This document shows positions 24,493-32,929 of a DNA stretch of 64,000 nucleotides, in pieces (the stretch's first letter is position 1; every line of letters starts with the position of its first letter). The translations under genes and the position numbers were made by a program. The DNA is taken from contig NZ_JADIJC010000002.1 in assembly GCF_015278255.1 (NCBI RefSeq), positions 21,501 to 85,500 of the forward strand, given 5' to 3'. Source of the stretch: Microbacterium hibisci. GTDB lineage: Bacteria; Actinomycetota; Actinomycetes; Actinomycetales; Microbacteriaceae. The notes under the pieces were generated by a model. It was not told the DNA's origin. It saw only the letters and a list, made by a program, of their open reading frames with translations, and made no database searches.

Positions 24493-26349
24493 GTGCTCCA
24501 CACATCTCCCGACGGTCCGCCGTGGCGCGACCTGAACCACAACGGCCGCCTCGATCCGTACGAGGACCCTCGGCTCTCCCCGGAAGCCCGCACCGCGGAC
24601 CTGCTCCCGCGGCTCAGCCTCGAGGAGAAGGCCGGCCTCATGTTCCACACCGTGATCGAAAGCGGACCGGACGGCACTCTCCTCGACGCACCCGGTGCCC
24701 TGAGCAAGTCCCCGACTCGCTCGGTCGTCCTCGACAAGCGGATGAACCACTTCAACGTGCACGCCCTCGGCTCGCCGCGGGAGGCGGCCAGATGGGCGAA
24801 TGCGCTGCAACGCCTGGCGGAGGAGACACCCCACGGCATCCCGGTCACCATCAGCACCGACCCGCGTCACGCCTTCGTCGAGAACGCCGGCACGTCGTTC
24901 ACCGCAGGATCGTTCTCGCAGTGGCCGGAGCCGCTCGGGATGGCGGGGCTGGATGACGACGACATCCGTGCCTTCGCCGACATCGCGCGCCGCGAATATC
25001 TGGCCGTCGGCATCCGGATGGCGCTGCACCCGCAGATCGACCTCGCGACCGAGCCGCGATGGGGACGGCAGCTGCACACGTTCGGCGCAGACCCGGACCG
25101 CACTGCACGTGCACTCGCCGCCTATATCGCGGGCTTCCAGGGCGACGGCATCGGGACCGCTTCCGTCGCCTGCGTGTCGAAGCACTTCCCCGGTGCCGGA
25201 CCGCAGCAGGACGGTGAGGACGCACACTTCCCCTACGGCCGCGAGCAGGTGTACCCCGGCGATGCCTTCGATCTGCACCTCGGGCCGTTCCGCGCGGCGA
25301 TCGCATGCGGAACGGCGGGCATGATGCCGTACTACGGCATGCCCGTCGGACTCACGCTCGACGACGAGCCGGTGCCGGCGGTCGGCTTCGGATACAACCG
25401 GCGCATCGTCACGGGTCTTCTCCGTGAACAGCTGGGGTTCGACGGTGTCGTCGTGACCGACTGGGAACTCGTGAACGACAACGTGGCGCAAGGGCAGGTG
25501 CTCCCGGCGAAGGCGTGGGGCGTGGAGCACCTGACGCCACGGGAGCGGATCGTCGCGATCCTCGACGCCGGTTGCGACCAGTTCGGCGGTGAGGAGTGCG
25601 TCGACCTTCTGATCGCGCTGGTGCGCGAGGGCGTGGTCGCCGAATCACGACTCGACGAGTCCGCACGACGGATCCTCGAGCTCAAGTTCCGTCTGGGGCT
25701 CTTCGACGACCCGTATGTCGATGAGGACGCAGCAGAGCAGATCGTCGGGTGCGCCCCTCATCGCGCCGCAGGCTTCCGCGCGCAGGCGGAAGCCGTCGCG
25801 GTGCTCGCCGACGGGGCGGGGATGCTGCCGCTGAAGCGCGGCTCCCGCGTCTACGTCGAGAACGTCTCCCCGGACGTCGCGGCCACCCTCGGCGAGGTCG
25901 TGGAGAACGTCGGCGATGCCGATCTCGCAGTGGTGCGCCTGGCAGCCCCCTTCGAGCCGCGGGACGATCTGCTGTTCGAGTCGCTGTTCCACCAGGGATC
26001 GCTGGACTTCCGCCCCGGACTCGTCTCCCGATTGGCCGACATCGCGGCGAGGGTGCCGCTCGTCGTCGACGTCGCGCTCGAACGCCCCGCGATCCTCGCG
26101 CCGATCGAGCGGATCGCATCCGTGCTCACCGGCACATTCGGCACGAGTGACGCCGCCTACGTCGCGGCGCTGACCGGCGAGATCGCGCCGCGGGGGAGCC
26201 TGCCGTTCGAGATCCCGCGGTCCATGCAGGCGGTGCGCGAATCGCGGGAGGACGTGCCGCACGACACCGCCGATCCGCTCTACACCGTCGGGCACCGCGT
26301 GGTGCCGCAGCGCGGAACGATCATGGCCGGGGTAGGGTTCGCAGAATGA
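24493..26349 (+). CDS. Glycoside hydrolase family 3 enzyme
   Basis: A 618-aa GH3 protein, probably a cytoplasmic beta-glycosidase acting on imported sugars since no signal peptide is present. Seen: GIPVTISTDPRH, SKHFPGAG near residues 228-235, and the nucleophile Asp at about residue 323 in GVVVTDWELVND. After the barrel a shorter second domain (about residues 420-600) resembles the GH3 C-terminal domain, but no fibronectin-type domain follows. The N terminus begins WRDLNHNGRLDPYEDPRLSPEARTADLL, typical of bacterial GH3 exo-enzymes. The start is GTG at 24493 with only a weak GAAAG upstream. The 3' end overlaps the GH38 ATG by 4 bp. Whether it cleaves beta-glucosides, beta-xylosides or another linkage cannot be decided here. 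Confidence 0.9.
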   Translation: MLHTSPDGPPWRDLNHNGRLDPYEDPRLSPEARTADLLPRLSLEEKAGLMFHTVIESGPDGTLLDAPGALSKSPTRSVVLDKRMNHFNVHALGSPREAARWANALQRLAEETPHGIPVTISTDPRHAFVENAGTSFTAGSFSQWPEPLGMAGLDDDDIRAFADIARREYLAVGIRMALHPQIDLATEPRWGRQLHTFGADPDRTARALAAYIAGFQGDGIGTASVACVSKHFPGAGPQQDGEDAHFPYGREQVYPGDAFDLHLGPFRAAIACGTAGMMPYYGMPVGLTLDDEPVPAVGFGYNRRIVTGLLREQLGFDGVVVTDWELVNDNVAQGQVLPAKAWGVEHLTPRERIVAILDAGCDQFGGEECVDLLIALVREGVVAESRLDESARRILELKFRLGLFDDPYVDEDAAEQIVGCAPHRAAGFRAQAEAVAVLADGAGMLPLKRGSRVYVENVSPDVAATLGEVVENVGDADLAVVRLAAPFEPRDDLLFESLFHQGSLDFRPGLVSRLADIAARVPLVVDVALERPAILAPIERIASVLTGTFGTSDAAYVAALTGEIAPRGSLPFEIPRSMQAVRESREDVPHDTADPLYTVGHRVVPQRGTIMAGVGFAE

Positions 26350-29300
26350 GGCGCGCCGGCATCAGGACCGACCCCGGGCGGGTCGCGGATCGGATCTCGA
26401 GACTGCTCGACGAGTCGCTGCGGGCGGCCGTCTACGCGAAGGTCGCTCCACTCGACCTCGAGGCGTGGGAGGTGCCCGGCGAGCCCGTGCCGTTCGCCGA
26501 CGCAGCGGCACAGGCGTACGCCCCGTTCACGGTCGGCACCGCGTGGGGGCGCCCGTGGAGCACACTGTGGCTGCGTGCACGGGGCCGCGTTCCCGAGGAC
26601 TGGCCCGTCGACGACCGGTACCGCGTCGAGGTGGTGGTAGATCCCGGCTTCGACGACAACATGCCGGGCTTCCAGTGCGAGGGCCTGGTCTTCCGGCCGG
26701 ACGGCACGATCGTCAAGGCGATCTCGCCGCGGAACTCCCGCGTCGCCGTCGTGGGACGTGACATCGACCTCTATCTCGAGCTCGCCGGCAACCCGAGCAT
26801 CCCGCCGGAGTCGCACTGGCGCGCCACGCGGATGGGTGATGCGGCGACGGCCGGCGACGCCCCGCAATACCGGCTTCGCCGACTCGACGTCGCTCTCGTC
26901 GACCGTTGCGTCTGGGAGCTGCTGCAAGACATCGAGACCGTGCGAGGCCTCGCGTCGGAGCTCCCGCCCACGGCGCCGAGGCACGCGCAGCTGTGGGCCG
27001 CGCTCGACCGCATGCTCGACGTCGTCGACCCCGACGACGTCCACGGCACCGCCTCCGCGGGGCGCGATGCGCTCGCCGCCGTGCTGGCGGCGCCGGCTGC
27101 GGCGAGCGCCCATACCGTGCTGGCGACCGGTCACGCGCACATCGACACCGCGTGGCTCTGGCCGGTGCGCGAGACGGTGCGCAAGTGCGCCCGCTCGTTC
27201 TCCAACGCGCTGGCCCTGATGGAAGAGGACGCCGACTTCCGGTTCGTGTGCTCGCAGGCTCAGCAGCTGGCATGGGTGAAGTCGGCCTACCCCGAGCTCT
27301 TCGAGCGCATCCGCGAGAAGGTCGCATCGGGCCAGTTCGTGCCCGTGGGCAGCCAGTGGGTCGAACCCGACACCAACATGCCGAACGGCGAGGCGACCAT
27401 CCGGCAGCTGACGTACGGCAAGCGGTTCTTCCTCGAGGAGTTCGGCGTCGAGACCCGAGAGGTCTGGCTTCCCGACACCTTCGGGTACTCGGCAGCGCTG
27501 CCCCAGATCATGCGACTGGCCGGTGTGGACTGGTTCATGACCCAGAAGATCTCGTGGAATCAGACCAACGCCATGCCGCACCACACCTTCCTGTGGGAGG
27601 GCCTCGACGGCACGCGGATCTTCACGCACTTCCCTCCGATCGAGACCTACAACGCACAGCTGTCGCCCGCCGAGCTCGCGCACGCCGAGCGGACCTTCGC
27701 CGACCACGACGCCGGCACCGTCTCGCTCGCGCCGTTCGGCTGGGGCGACGGCGGTGGCGGGCCGACGCGCGAGATGGTGGCGGCTGCGCGGCGGCAGGCC
27801 GACCTGGACGGCTCGCCGAGGGTGGTGCTCGGAGCACCCGCCGACTTCTACGCGCGCGCGTCGACCGAGAGCGAGGAGCTGCCGGTGTGGCGCGGCGAGA
27901 TGTATCTCGAGCTGCACCGCGGCACGCTCACCAGTCAGCTGCGCACCAAGCAGGGCAACCGCCGCAGCGAGGAGCTGCTGCACGAGGCGGAGCTGTGGGC
28001 GGCGACGGCCGCGGTGCGCCGCGGCACGGAGTATCCCTACGACGAGCTTGACCGCCTGTGGAAGCGCGTCCTCATGCTCCAGTTCCACGACATCCTGCCC
28101 GGCAGCTCGATCGCGTGGGTGCACCGTGAGGCCGAAGCCGATCACGAGGCCATCCAGCGCGATCTGCAGGAGATCGTCGCGCGGAGCGTGACCGCTCTCG
28201 CAGCCACCGCCGACGTCGAGGCCGAGCCCGCATCCACTCCTGGGTACGCCGTCAACTCCGCGGCCGTCGCCATCGATGGCGTCGCCGCGTTCTCCATCGG
28301 CACCCCGGCCGAGCACCCGGCGGCCGTCGTCGAGGAGACCGCCGACGGCTGGCTCCTGCGCAACGGCACGGTGAGCGCCATTGTCGACCGCCGTGGGCTG
28401 ATCGTGTCGCTCGCCGGCGCCGACGCCCGCGAGGTCATCCCCGAAGGCGAGCCCGGGGGCCTGCTGCGACTGCACCGCGATTCCCCCGACAAGTGGGATG
28501 CGTGGGACATCGATCGCCACTACCGCCACAATGCGCACGACCTCATCGAGACCGACGAGATCTCTGCGGGGACGGATGCCGGGACGGTGTTCGTGCGCGC
28601 GACCCGCAGCTTCGGGTCATCCTCGGTGACGCAGACCGTCGCCCTCGGCCCCGGGCGCGCGGCTCTCGACATCTCGCTCGACATCGACTGGCAGGAGCGC
28701 GGACGGCTGCTGAAGCTGGTGTTCCCGCTGGACCTGCACGCCGACGAGACCTCGACCGAGACCCAGTTCGGTCACCTGCGCCGGCCGACCCACCGCAACA
28801 CCTCGTGGGACGAGGCGCGGTTCGAGGTCTCGGGCCAGCGCTGGCTGCACCTTGACGAGGCGGGTTTCGGCGCCGCCATCGCGAACGACTCGTCGTACGG
28901 CCACTCCGTCGATCGCGTCACCCGTCCGAGCGGCCAGACCACGACGACGGTCGAGATGTCGGTGCTCCGTGGGGCGCGCTTCCCCGACCCGAACGCCGAT
29001 CGTGGACGCCATCGGGTGCGCTACTCGCTCCGCCCCGCAGCGACGATCGGCGATGCGCGCGAGGAAGGGCGGCGGATGTCGCATTCCCTGCGCTTCATCG
29101 ATGCGGCGGAGCCCGTCGAGCCGCTCGTCTCGTCGAGCAGCGCCGACGTGATCGTCGAGACGGTGAAGCTGGCCGACGACCGCACCGGCGATGTGGTGGT
29201 GCGGCTCTACGAGGCCTCCGGTGGTCGCCGCCGGACCACCATCCGCCCCGCGTTCGCCGCGGATGCCGTCGAGCTGGTCGACCTGCTCGAGCGGACGATC

Positions 29301-29396
29301 GTCGGAAGGACGCGCGTCGGCGACGATCCGGCCGCGGTGACCCTCACCCTGCGCCCCTTCGAGATCGTCACACTGCGGTACCGGCGCGCGACCTGA
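26346..29396 (+). CDS. Alpha-mannosidase, GH38 family
   Basis: A 1016-aa retaining alpha-mannosidase. The zinc site begins with HAHIDTAWLWPVRET (about residues 263-277), the nucleophile Asp is in VWLPDTFGYSAALPQI (about residue 376), and the FNHFP-like active-site segment TRIFTHFPPIETYNA and the linker region LQFHDILPGSSIAWVH follow. The C-terminal half forms the beta-domains usual for GH38. The N-terminal ~240 residues match the bacterial long form. It is cytoplasmic (no signal). Coupled to the GH3 gene by ATGA, it ends the operon; a strong bidirectional terminator lies 36 bases downstream. Together the pair points to import of a mannose-containing glycan. Confidence 0.94.
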   Translation: MRRAGIRTDPGRVADRISRLLDESLRAAVYAKVAPLDLEAWEVPGEPVPFADAAAQAYAPFTVGTAWGRPWSTLWLRARGRVPEDWPVDDRYRVEVVVDPGFDDNMPGFQCEGLVFRPDGTIVKAISPRNSRVAVVGRDIDLYLELAGNPSIPPESHWRATRMGDAATAGDAPQYRLRRLDVALVDRCVWELLQDIETVRGLASELPPTAPRHAQLWAALDRMLDVVDPDDVHGTASAGRDALAAVLAAPAAASAHTVLATGHAHIDTAWLWPVRETVRKCARSFSNALALMEEDADFRFVCSQAQQLAWVKSAYPELFERIREKVASGQFVPVGSQWVEPDTNMPNGEATIRQLTYGKRFFLEEFGVETREVWLPDTFGYSAALPQIMRLAGVDWFMTQKISWNQTNAMPHHTFLWEGLDGTRIFTHFPPIETYNAQLSPAELAHAERTFADHDAGTVSLAPFGWGDGGGGPTREMVAAARRQADLDGSPRVVLGAPADFYARASTESEELPVWRGEMYLELHRGTLTSQLRTKQGNRRSEELLHEAELWAATAAVRRGTEYPYDELDRLWKRVLMLQFHDILPGSSIAWVHREAEADHEAIQRDLQEIVARSVTALAATADVEAEPASTPGYAVNSAAVAIDGVAAFSIGTPAEHPAAVVEETADGWLLRNGTVSAIVDRRGLIVSLAGADAREVIPEGEPGGLLRLHRDSPDKWDAWDIDRHYRHNAHDLIETDEISAGTDAGTVFVRATRSFGSSSVTQTVALGPGRAALDISLDIDWQERGRLLKLVFPLDLHADETSTETQFGHLRRPTHRNTSWDEARFEVSGQRWLHLDEAGFGAAIANDSSYGHSVDRVTRPSGQTTTTVEMSVLRGARFPDPNADRGRHRVRYSLRPAATIGDAREEGRRMSHSLRFIDAAEPVEPLVSSSSADVIVETVKLADDRTGDVVVRLYEASGGRRRTTIRPAFAADAVELVDLLERTIVGRTRVGDDPAAVTLTLRPFEIVTLRYRRAT

Positions 29397-29431
29397 GCGA
29401 ACGCCCGCCTCGGTGCACCCGCAGACGACGA

Positions 29432-29464
29432 AGCGCCCGCGGGGGCGAAGACCCCGCGGGCGCT
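29432..29464. terminator. Bidirectional terminator hairpin between convergent operons
   Basis: A perfect 13-bp stem (AGCGCCCGCGGGG at 29432-29444 pairing with 29452-29464) and a 7-nt loop GCGAAGA lie between the GH38 stop and the convergent isomerase stop. Position and symmetry fit a terminator serving both directions. Confidence 0.85.
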
Positions 29465-29481
29465 CCGAGTCGTGCGCCGCG

Positions 29482-30360
29482 TCAGCTCGCGACGCGAGCG
29501 CGCAGGTGAGGGGAGACGGATGCCGCGAACCCGGCGGCCGTGCGCTGCACGGCGAGGAGCGGGTCGGTGGCCCAGATCTCCTCGTTGAAGATCTCGACCT
29601 CGATGTCGCGGTCGTAGCCGGTCGCCTCGACGGCGGCCGTCAGCGACGCGAAGTCGATGACGCCGTCGCCCGGGTAGTGGCGGCTGAGCAGCACGTCCGC
29701 GGGGAGCGGGGTCTTCCAGTCGCACACCTGGTACGTCGCGATGCGGCCCTCGCGGCCGGCGCGCTCGATCGAGGAGAGGACGTCCGGATCCCACCAGATG
29801 TGGAACGTGTCGACGGTGGCGCCGACCACGGCCGGGTCGAAGTCCGCCGCGATGTCGAGCGCCTGCCCGAGCGTCGAGACGACGCAGCGGTCCGACGCGT
29901 ACATCGGGTGCAGCGGCTCGATCGCGAGCGTCACGCCGGCGGACGCGGCATCCGGAACCAGCTCGCCGATGGCGTCGCGCACCCGCTCGCGCGCGCCCAC
30001 CAGGTCGCGGGAGCCCTCGGGCAGTCCGCCCGCCACGAGCACCAGGATCGCCGTGGAGCCCTCGGCGCCGGCGGCCGCCAGCGTGGCGGCCTCTTCGATC
30101 GCCACGCGGTTGTCGTCGATCGACGCGCGGCGCGCCGCGCCCTCGGGCATCGTGAAGAAGCCCGAGCGGCAGTGCGTGGTGAAGCGCAGGCCCGAGTCGG
30201 CGAGCATCGAGGCGGCGGTCGCGAGACCGACCTCCTGCACGGGCTCGCGCCAGAGGCCGATCGCCTGCACGCCCGCCTCGGCGGTCACCCGCAGCGCGGT
30301 GGCGAGATCGGCGTACTTGATCGTCGCCTGGTTGATCGACAGGCGCGGGTCGGCGCTCAT
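29482..30360 (-). CDS. Sugar phosphate isomerase/epimerase-like TIM-barrel protein
   Basis: A 292-aa AP-endonuclease-2-type TIM barrel (xylose isomerase-like). Metal-binding positions are visible: Glu in VTLAIEPLHPMY, Asp/His in VGATVDTFHIWWDPD, and Glu in DIEVEIFNEEIW. Such proteins isomerise or epimerise sugars, or act with Gfo/Idh/MocA enzymes on 3-keto sugars. The ATG at 30358-30360 overlaps the DUF993 stop by 4 bp, so it belongs to a three-gene cassette (31587, 30357, 29482). It is the last gene before the terminator at 29432. The substrate is unknown. Confidence 0.88.
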   Translation of the reverse strand: MSADPRLSINQATIKYADLATALRVTAEAGVQAIGLWREPVQEVGLATAASMLADSGLRFTTHCRSGFFTMPEGAARRASIDDNRVAIEEAATLAAAGAEGSTAILVLVAGGLPEGSRDLVGARERVRDAIGELVPDAASAGVTLAIEPLHPMYASDRCVVSTLGQALDIAADFDPAVVGATVDTFHIWWDPDVLSSIERAGREGRIATYQVCDWKTPLPADVLLSRHYPGDGVIDFASLTAAVEATGYDRDIEVEIFNEEIWATDPLLAVQRTAAGFAASVSPHLRARVAS

Positions 30361-31574
30361 GCGAGCACCCCCGGGACGTCGATGCCGTTGATGCGCAGCA
30401 TGCCGTGCCAGCGGACGGCCGCCAGCTCGGGCTGCTCGAGCGCGAGCGAGGAGTTGGCCAGCTCGACGATGCGCGACAGGTGCGGGAGGCTGCGCGCGGA
30501 GTGCAGCCCGCCGACCATCTGGAACGCGGACTGGTGGCCGTTCAGCCACGACAGGAACGCGACGCCGGTCTTGTAGTAGAAGGTCGGCGCGGCGAACACC
30601 TGGCGGCTGAGCTCCTCGGTGGGGCCGAGGATCTCGAGGTAGCGCGCCGGGTCGCCGGCGTCGATCGCCTGGATGGCGGCCGACGCGACCGGCGTGATCG
30701 CTGCGAAGGCGCCCAGCAGCGCGTCGGAGTGCTGGCGCGGCGAGTTCGCGTCGCGCTCGGGCTGCGTCGCGTCGGGCACGTCCTGCCCGCCGATGAGGCC
30801 CACGTAGTTGAAGTCGTCGCCGGTGAACATGCGCACGCCCTCGGGCAGGCGCTCGCGCACCGACACCTCGGAGGCGGCGTCCAGCAGGCTCATCTTGACG
30901 CCCGCGACCTTGTCGACGTTCTCCTCGATGATCTCGAGCAGCACCGACGACGCCTCGCGCCAGTCGGGCGAGCCGAAGTAGCCCTCGAGCGCCGGGTCGA
31001 ACGCCGTGCCGAGCCAGTGGAGCACCACCGGCACGGTCGCGGACTGCAGCACCTCGCGGTAGACGCGGCGGTAGTCGTCTGCCGACTCCGCCACGCGGGC
31101 CAGGTGGCGCGATGCCATGAGCACCGGACCGGCGCCCTGCTCCTCGGTGAAGTGGAGCTGCTCCTTGTAGGCGTCGATGACCTGGTCGAGCGAGATCCGC
31201 TCGGCGTCGACGTGGTCGGTGTTGACGCCGACCACGACCGAGCCGCCCTCTTCGCGGGCGACCTGGGCCGAACGCGCGATCAGGTCGCGCGTCGCCGCGG
31301 CGTCGAGACCCATGTTGCGCTGCGCGGTGTCCATGGCGTCGGCGACGCCCAGGCCCCACGAGTACACGGCGCGACGGAAGTCCAGCGTCGCATCCCAGTC
31401 CACGTCGGCCGGCTGACCCGGAGTGTTGTCGGCCGAGGTCTTGGGGACCACGTGTGCCGCGGCGTACGCCACGCGGCTGCGCAGGGCGCCCTCGGGCTTC
31501 GTGTAGCCGGGTGATTCGTTGAGCTCGACGGCGGAGAGGGCTCCGTCGACGGCCAGGAGGTTGAGCTTCGTCAT
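30357..31574 (-). CDS. DUF993 protein, DapA-like TIM barrel of unknown function
   Basis: A 405-aa protein I recognise as the DUF993 family, distantly related to dihydrodipicolinate synthase/KDG aldolases. The class I aldolase lysine appears kept at about residue 227 in VAGVKMSLLD, which lines up in style with VVGFKDGVGD of the dehydratase at 10699; VVLHWLGTAF precedes it as in the barrel strand before the lysine. I therefore infer an aldolase or dehydratase acting on a keto sugar (acid). It lies between an oxidoreductase and an isomerase-like gene, overlapping the latter, which suggests a fixed catabolic route: oxidise, cleave or dehydrate, isomerise. The pathway is not one I can name. Confidence 0.8.
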   Translation of the reverse strand: MTKLNLLAVDGALSAVELNESPGYTKPEGALRSRVAYAAAHVVPKTSADNTPGQPADVDWDATLDFRRAVYSWGLGVADAMDTAQRNMGLDAAATRDLIARSAQVAREEGGSVVVGVNTDHVDAERISLDQVIDAYKEQLHFTEEQGAGPVLMASRHLARVAESADDYRRVYREVLQSATVPVVLHWLGTAFDPALEGYFGSPDWREASSVLLEIIEENVDKVAGVKMSLLDAASEVSVRERLPEGVRMFTGDDFNYVGLIGGQDVPDATQPERDANSPRQHSDALLGAFAAITPVASAAIQAIDAGDPARYLEILGPTEELSRQVFAAPTFYYKTGVAFLSWLNGHQSAFQMVGGLHSARSLPHLSRIVELANSSLALEQPELAAVRWHGMLRINGIDVPGVLA

Positions 31575-31586
31575 CCGTGCCTCGGA

Positions 31587-32789
31587 TCAGTCCAGCGACA
31601 GCGTCGGCAGCTCGACCTTGCGGCCTTCGCGGCTGGACTGCAGACCGGCCTCGGCCAGCAGCACCCCGCGCGCGCCCGACAGCAGGTCGAACTCGTAGTC
31701 GGTGCCCTCGACGTACGACACGAGGAACTCCTCCCACTGCTGGCGGAAGCCGTTCTGGAACACGTCGTTGGTCGGAACCTCGGCCCAGTCGGCGTCGTAG
31801 TCGTGGTCGTCGGCGAGGTCGGGGTTCCACACCGGCTTCGGGGTGGCGTTGCGGTGCTGGATCTTCGCGCCGAAGAGGCCGACCACGGCCGAGCCGTGGG
31901 TGCCGTCGACGTGGAACTCGACGAGCTCGTCGCGGTTCACGCGCACGGTCCACGACGAGTTGATCTGGGCCACGATGTCGCCCTCGAGCTCGAAGATGCC
32001 GTAGGCGGCGTCCTCCGCGGTGGCGGTGTAGTGCTCGCCCTTCTCGTCCCAGCGGTCCTGGATGTGCACGGCGGCCTGCGCGTAGACGGTCTTGACCTCG
32101 CCGAAGAGGTTCTCGAGCACGTAGTTCCAGTGCGGGAACATGTCGACGATGATGCCGCCGCCGTCCTCGGCGCGGTAGTTCCACGACGGGCGCTGGGCGG
32201 GCTGCCAGTCGCCCTCGAAGACCCAGTAGCCGAACTCCCCGCGCACCGACAGGATGCGGCCGAAGAAGCCGGAGTCGATGAGGCGCTTGAGCTTCTGCAG
32301 GCCCGGGAGGTAGAGCTTGTCGTGCACGACGCCGGTCTTGACGCCGGCCTCCTGCGCGAGCTTGGCGAGCTCGAGGGCCTCGTCGACCGTCTCGGCCGTG
32401 GGCTTCTCGGTGTAGATGGTCTTGCCGGCCGCGATCGCCTTGCGCAGGGCCGAGGCGCGCGCCTTGGTGACGAGGAAGTCGGCGTAGATCTCCCAGCGCG
32501 GGTCGGCGAGGGCCGCGTCGAGGTCGGTCGTGTAGTCCTCGATGCCGTGCTTGGCGGCGAGCTCGGCGAGCTTCGCCTCGCTGCGGCCGACGAGGAGCGG
32601 CTTCACGGTGACCTTGGTGCCGTCGGGCAGCTCAATGCCGCCCTGCTCGCGGATCGCGAGGATCGAGCGCACGAGGTGCTGACGGTAGCCCATGCGGCCC
32701 GAGACGCCGTTCATGATGATGCCGATCTCGCGCACCTGCGGACGGGCCGATGCCTCGGCCGAGGCGGGAGCGAGTGTCGTGTCGGTCAT
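31587..32789 (-). CDS. Gfo/Idh/MocA-family oxidoreductase of the DUF993 cassette
   Basis: A 400-aa NAD(P)-dependent oxidoreductase. The Rossmann region differs from the classic GxGxxG: EIGIIMNGVSGRMGYRQHLVRSI, like the family paired with DUF993. The catalytic-lysine motif is YTEKPTAETVDEALELAK, and DGGGIIVDMFPHWNYVLENLFG holds the likely active-site His. The N-terminal ~18 residues are Ala-rich and unconserved. It is 12 bases upstream of the DUF993 gene and follows an intergenic region with two LacI-type operators, so the cassette has its own regulated promoter apart from the GH27 gene upstream. Substrate unknown. Confidence 0.88.
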   Translation of the reverse strand: MTDTTLAPASAEASARPQVREIGIIMNGVSGRMGYRQHLVRSILAIREQGGIELPDGTKVTVKPLLVGRSEAKLAELAAKHGIEDYTTDLDAALADPRWEIYADFLVTKARASALRKAIAAGKTIYTEKPTAETVDEALELAKLAQEAGVKTGVVHDKLYLPGLQKLKRLIDSGFFGRILSVRGEFGYWVFEGDWQPAQRPSWNYRAEDGGGIIVDMFPHWNYVLENLFGEVKTVYAQAAVHIQDRWDEKGEHYTATAEDAAYGIFELEGDIVAQINSSWTVRVNRDELVEFHVDGTHGSAVVGLFGAKIQHRNATPKPVWNPDLADDHDYDADWAEVPTNDVFQNGFRQQWEEFLVSYVEGTDYEFDLLSGARGVLLAEAGLQSSREGRKVELPTLSLD

Positions 32790-32850
32790 GGGGTCCTGCT
32801 TTCTTCTCTGAAGGCCTGTAGTACCCGCCCGGCACGGGTGTCCGGTTGCG

Positions 32851-32864
32851 GGTAAACGCTTTCC
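32851..32864. promoter_or_regulatory. LacI-type operator upstream of the DUF993 cassette
   Basis: GGTAAACGCTTTCC fits the local operator pattern and lies 61 bp upstream of the oxidoreductase ATG at 32789, in the 140-bp gap behind the GH27 gene. A second site lies 41 bp away, about four helical turns. Confidence 0.68.
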
Positions 32865-32879
32865 AATAGTGTGCCATGG

Positions 32880-32920
32880 GATCGGATGCTGCGCAAGCGC
32901 TTTCCCAGCGGCATCCGATC
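32880..32920. promoter_or_regulatory. Second operator set in the loop of an inverted repeat
   Basis: CGCAAGCGCTTTCCC (32892-32906) is a LacI-type operator. It lies exactly within the 21-base loop of a perfect 10-bp inverted repeat GATCGGATGC (32880-32889)/GCATCCGATC (32911-32920). The arms contain the GGATGC word abundant in this genome. The arrangement also lies just downstream of the GH27 stop codon at 32930. Confidence 0.65.
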
Positions 32921-32929
32921 ACCGATCCG

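Noticed and set aside
26280..28538. 752-aa minus-strand frame opposite GH38
   Set aside because: It is antisense to clear GH38 zinc and nucleophile motifs; composition is shadow-like.
30361..32184. N-terminal extension of the isomerase frame to 900 aa
   Set aside because: It overlaps DUF993 and the oxidoreductase in another frame; the isomerase homology starts at the ATG at 30360.
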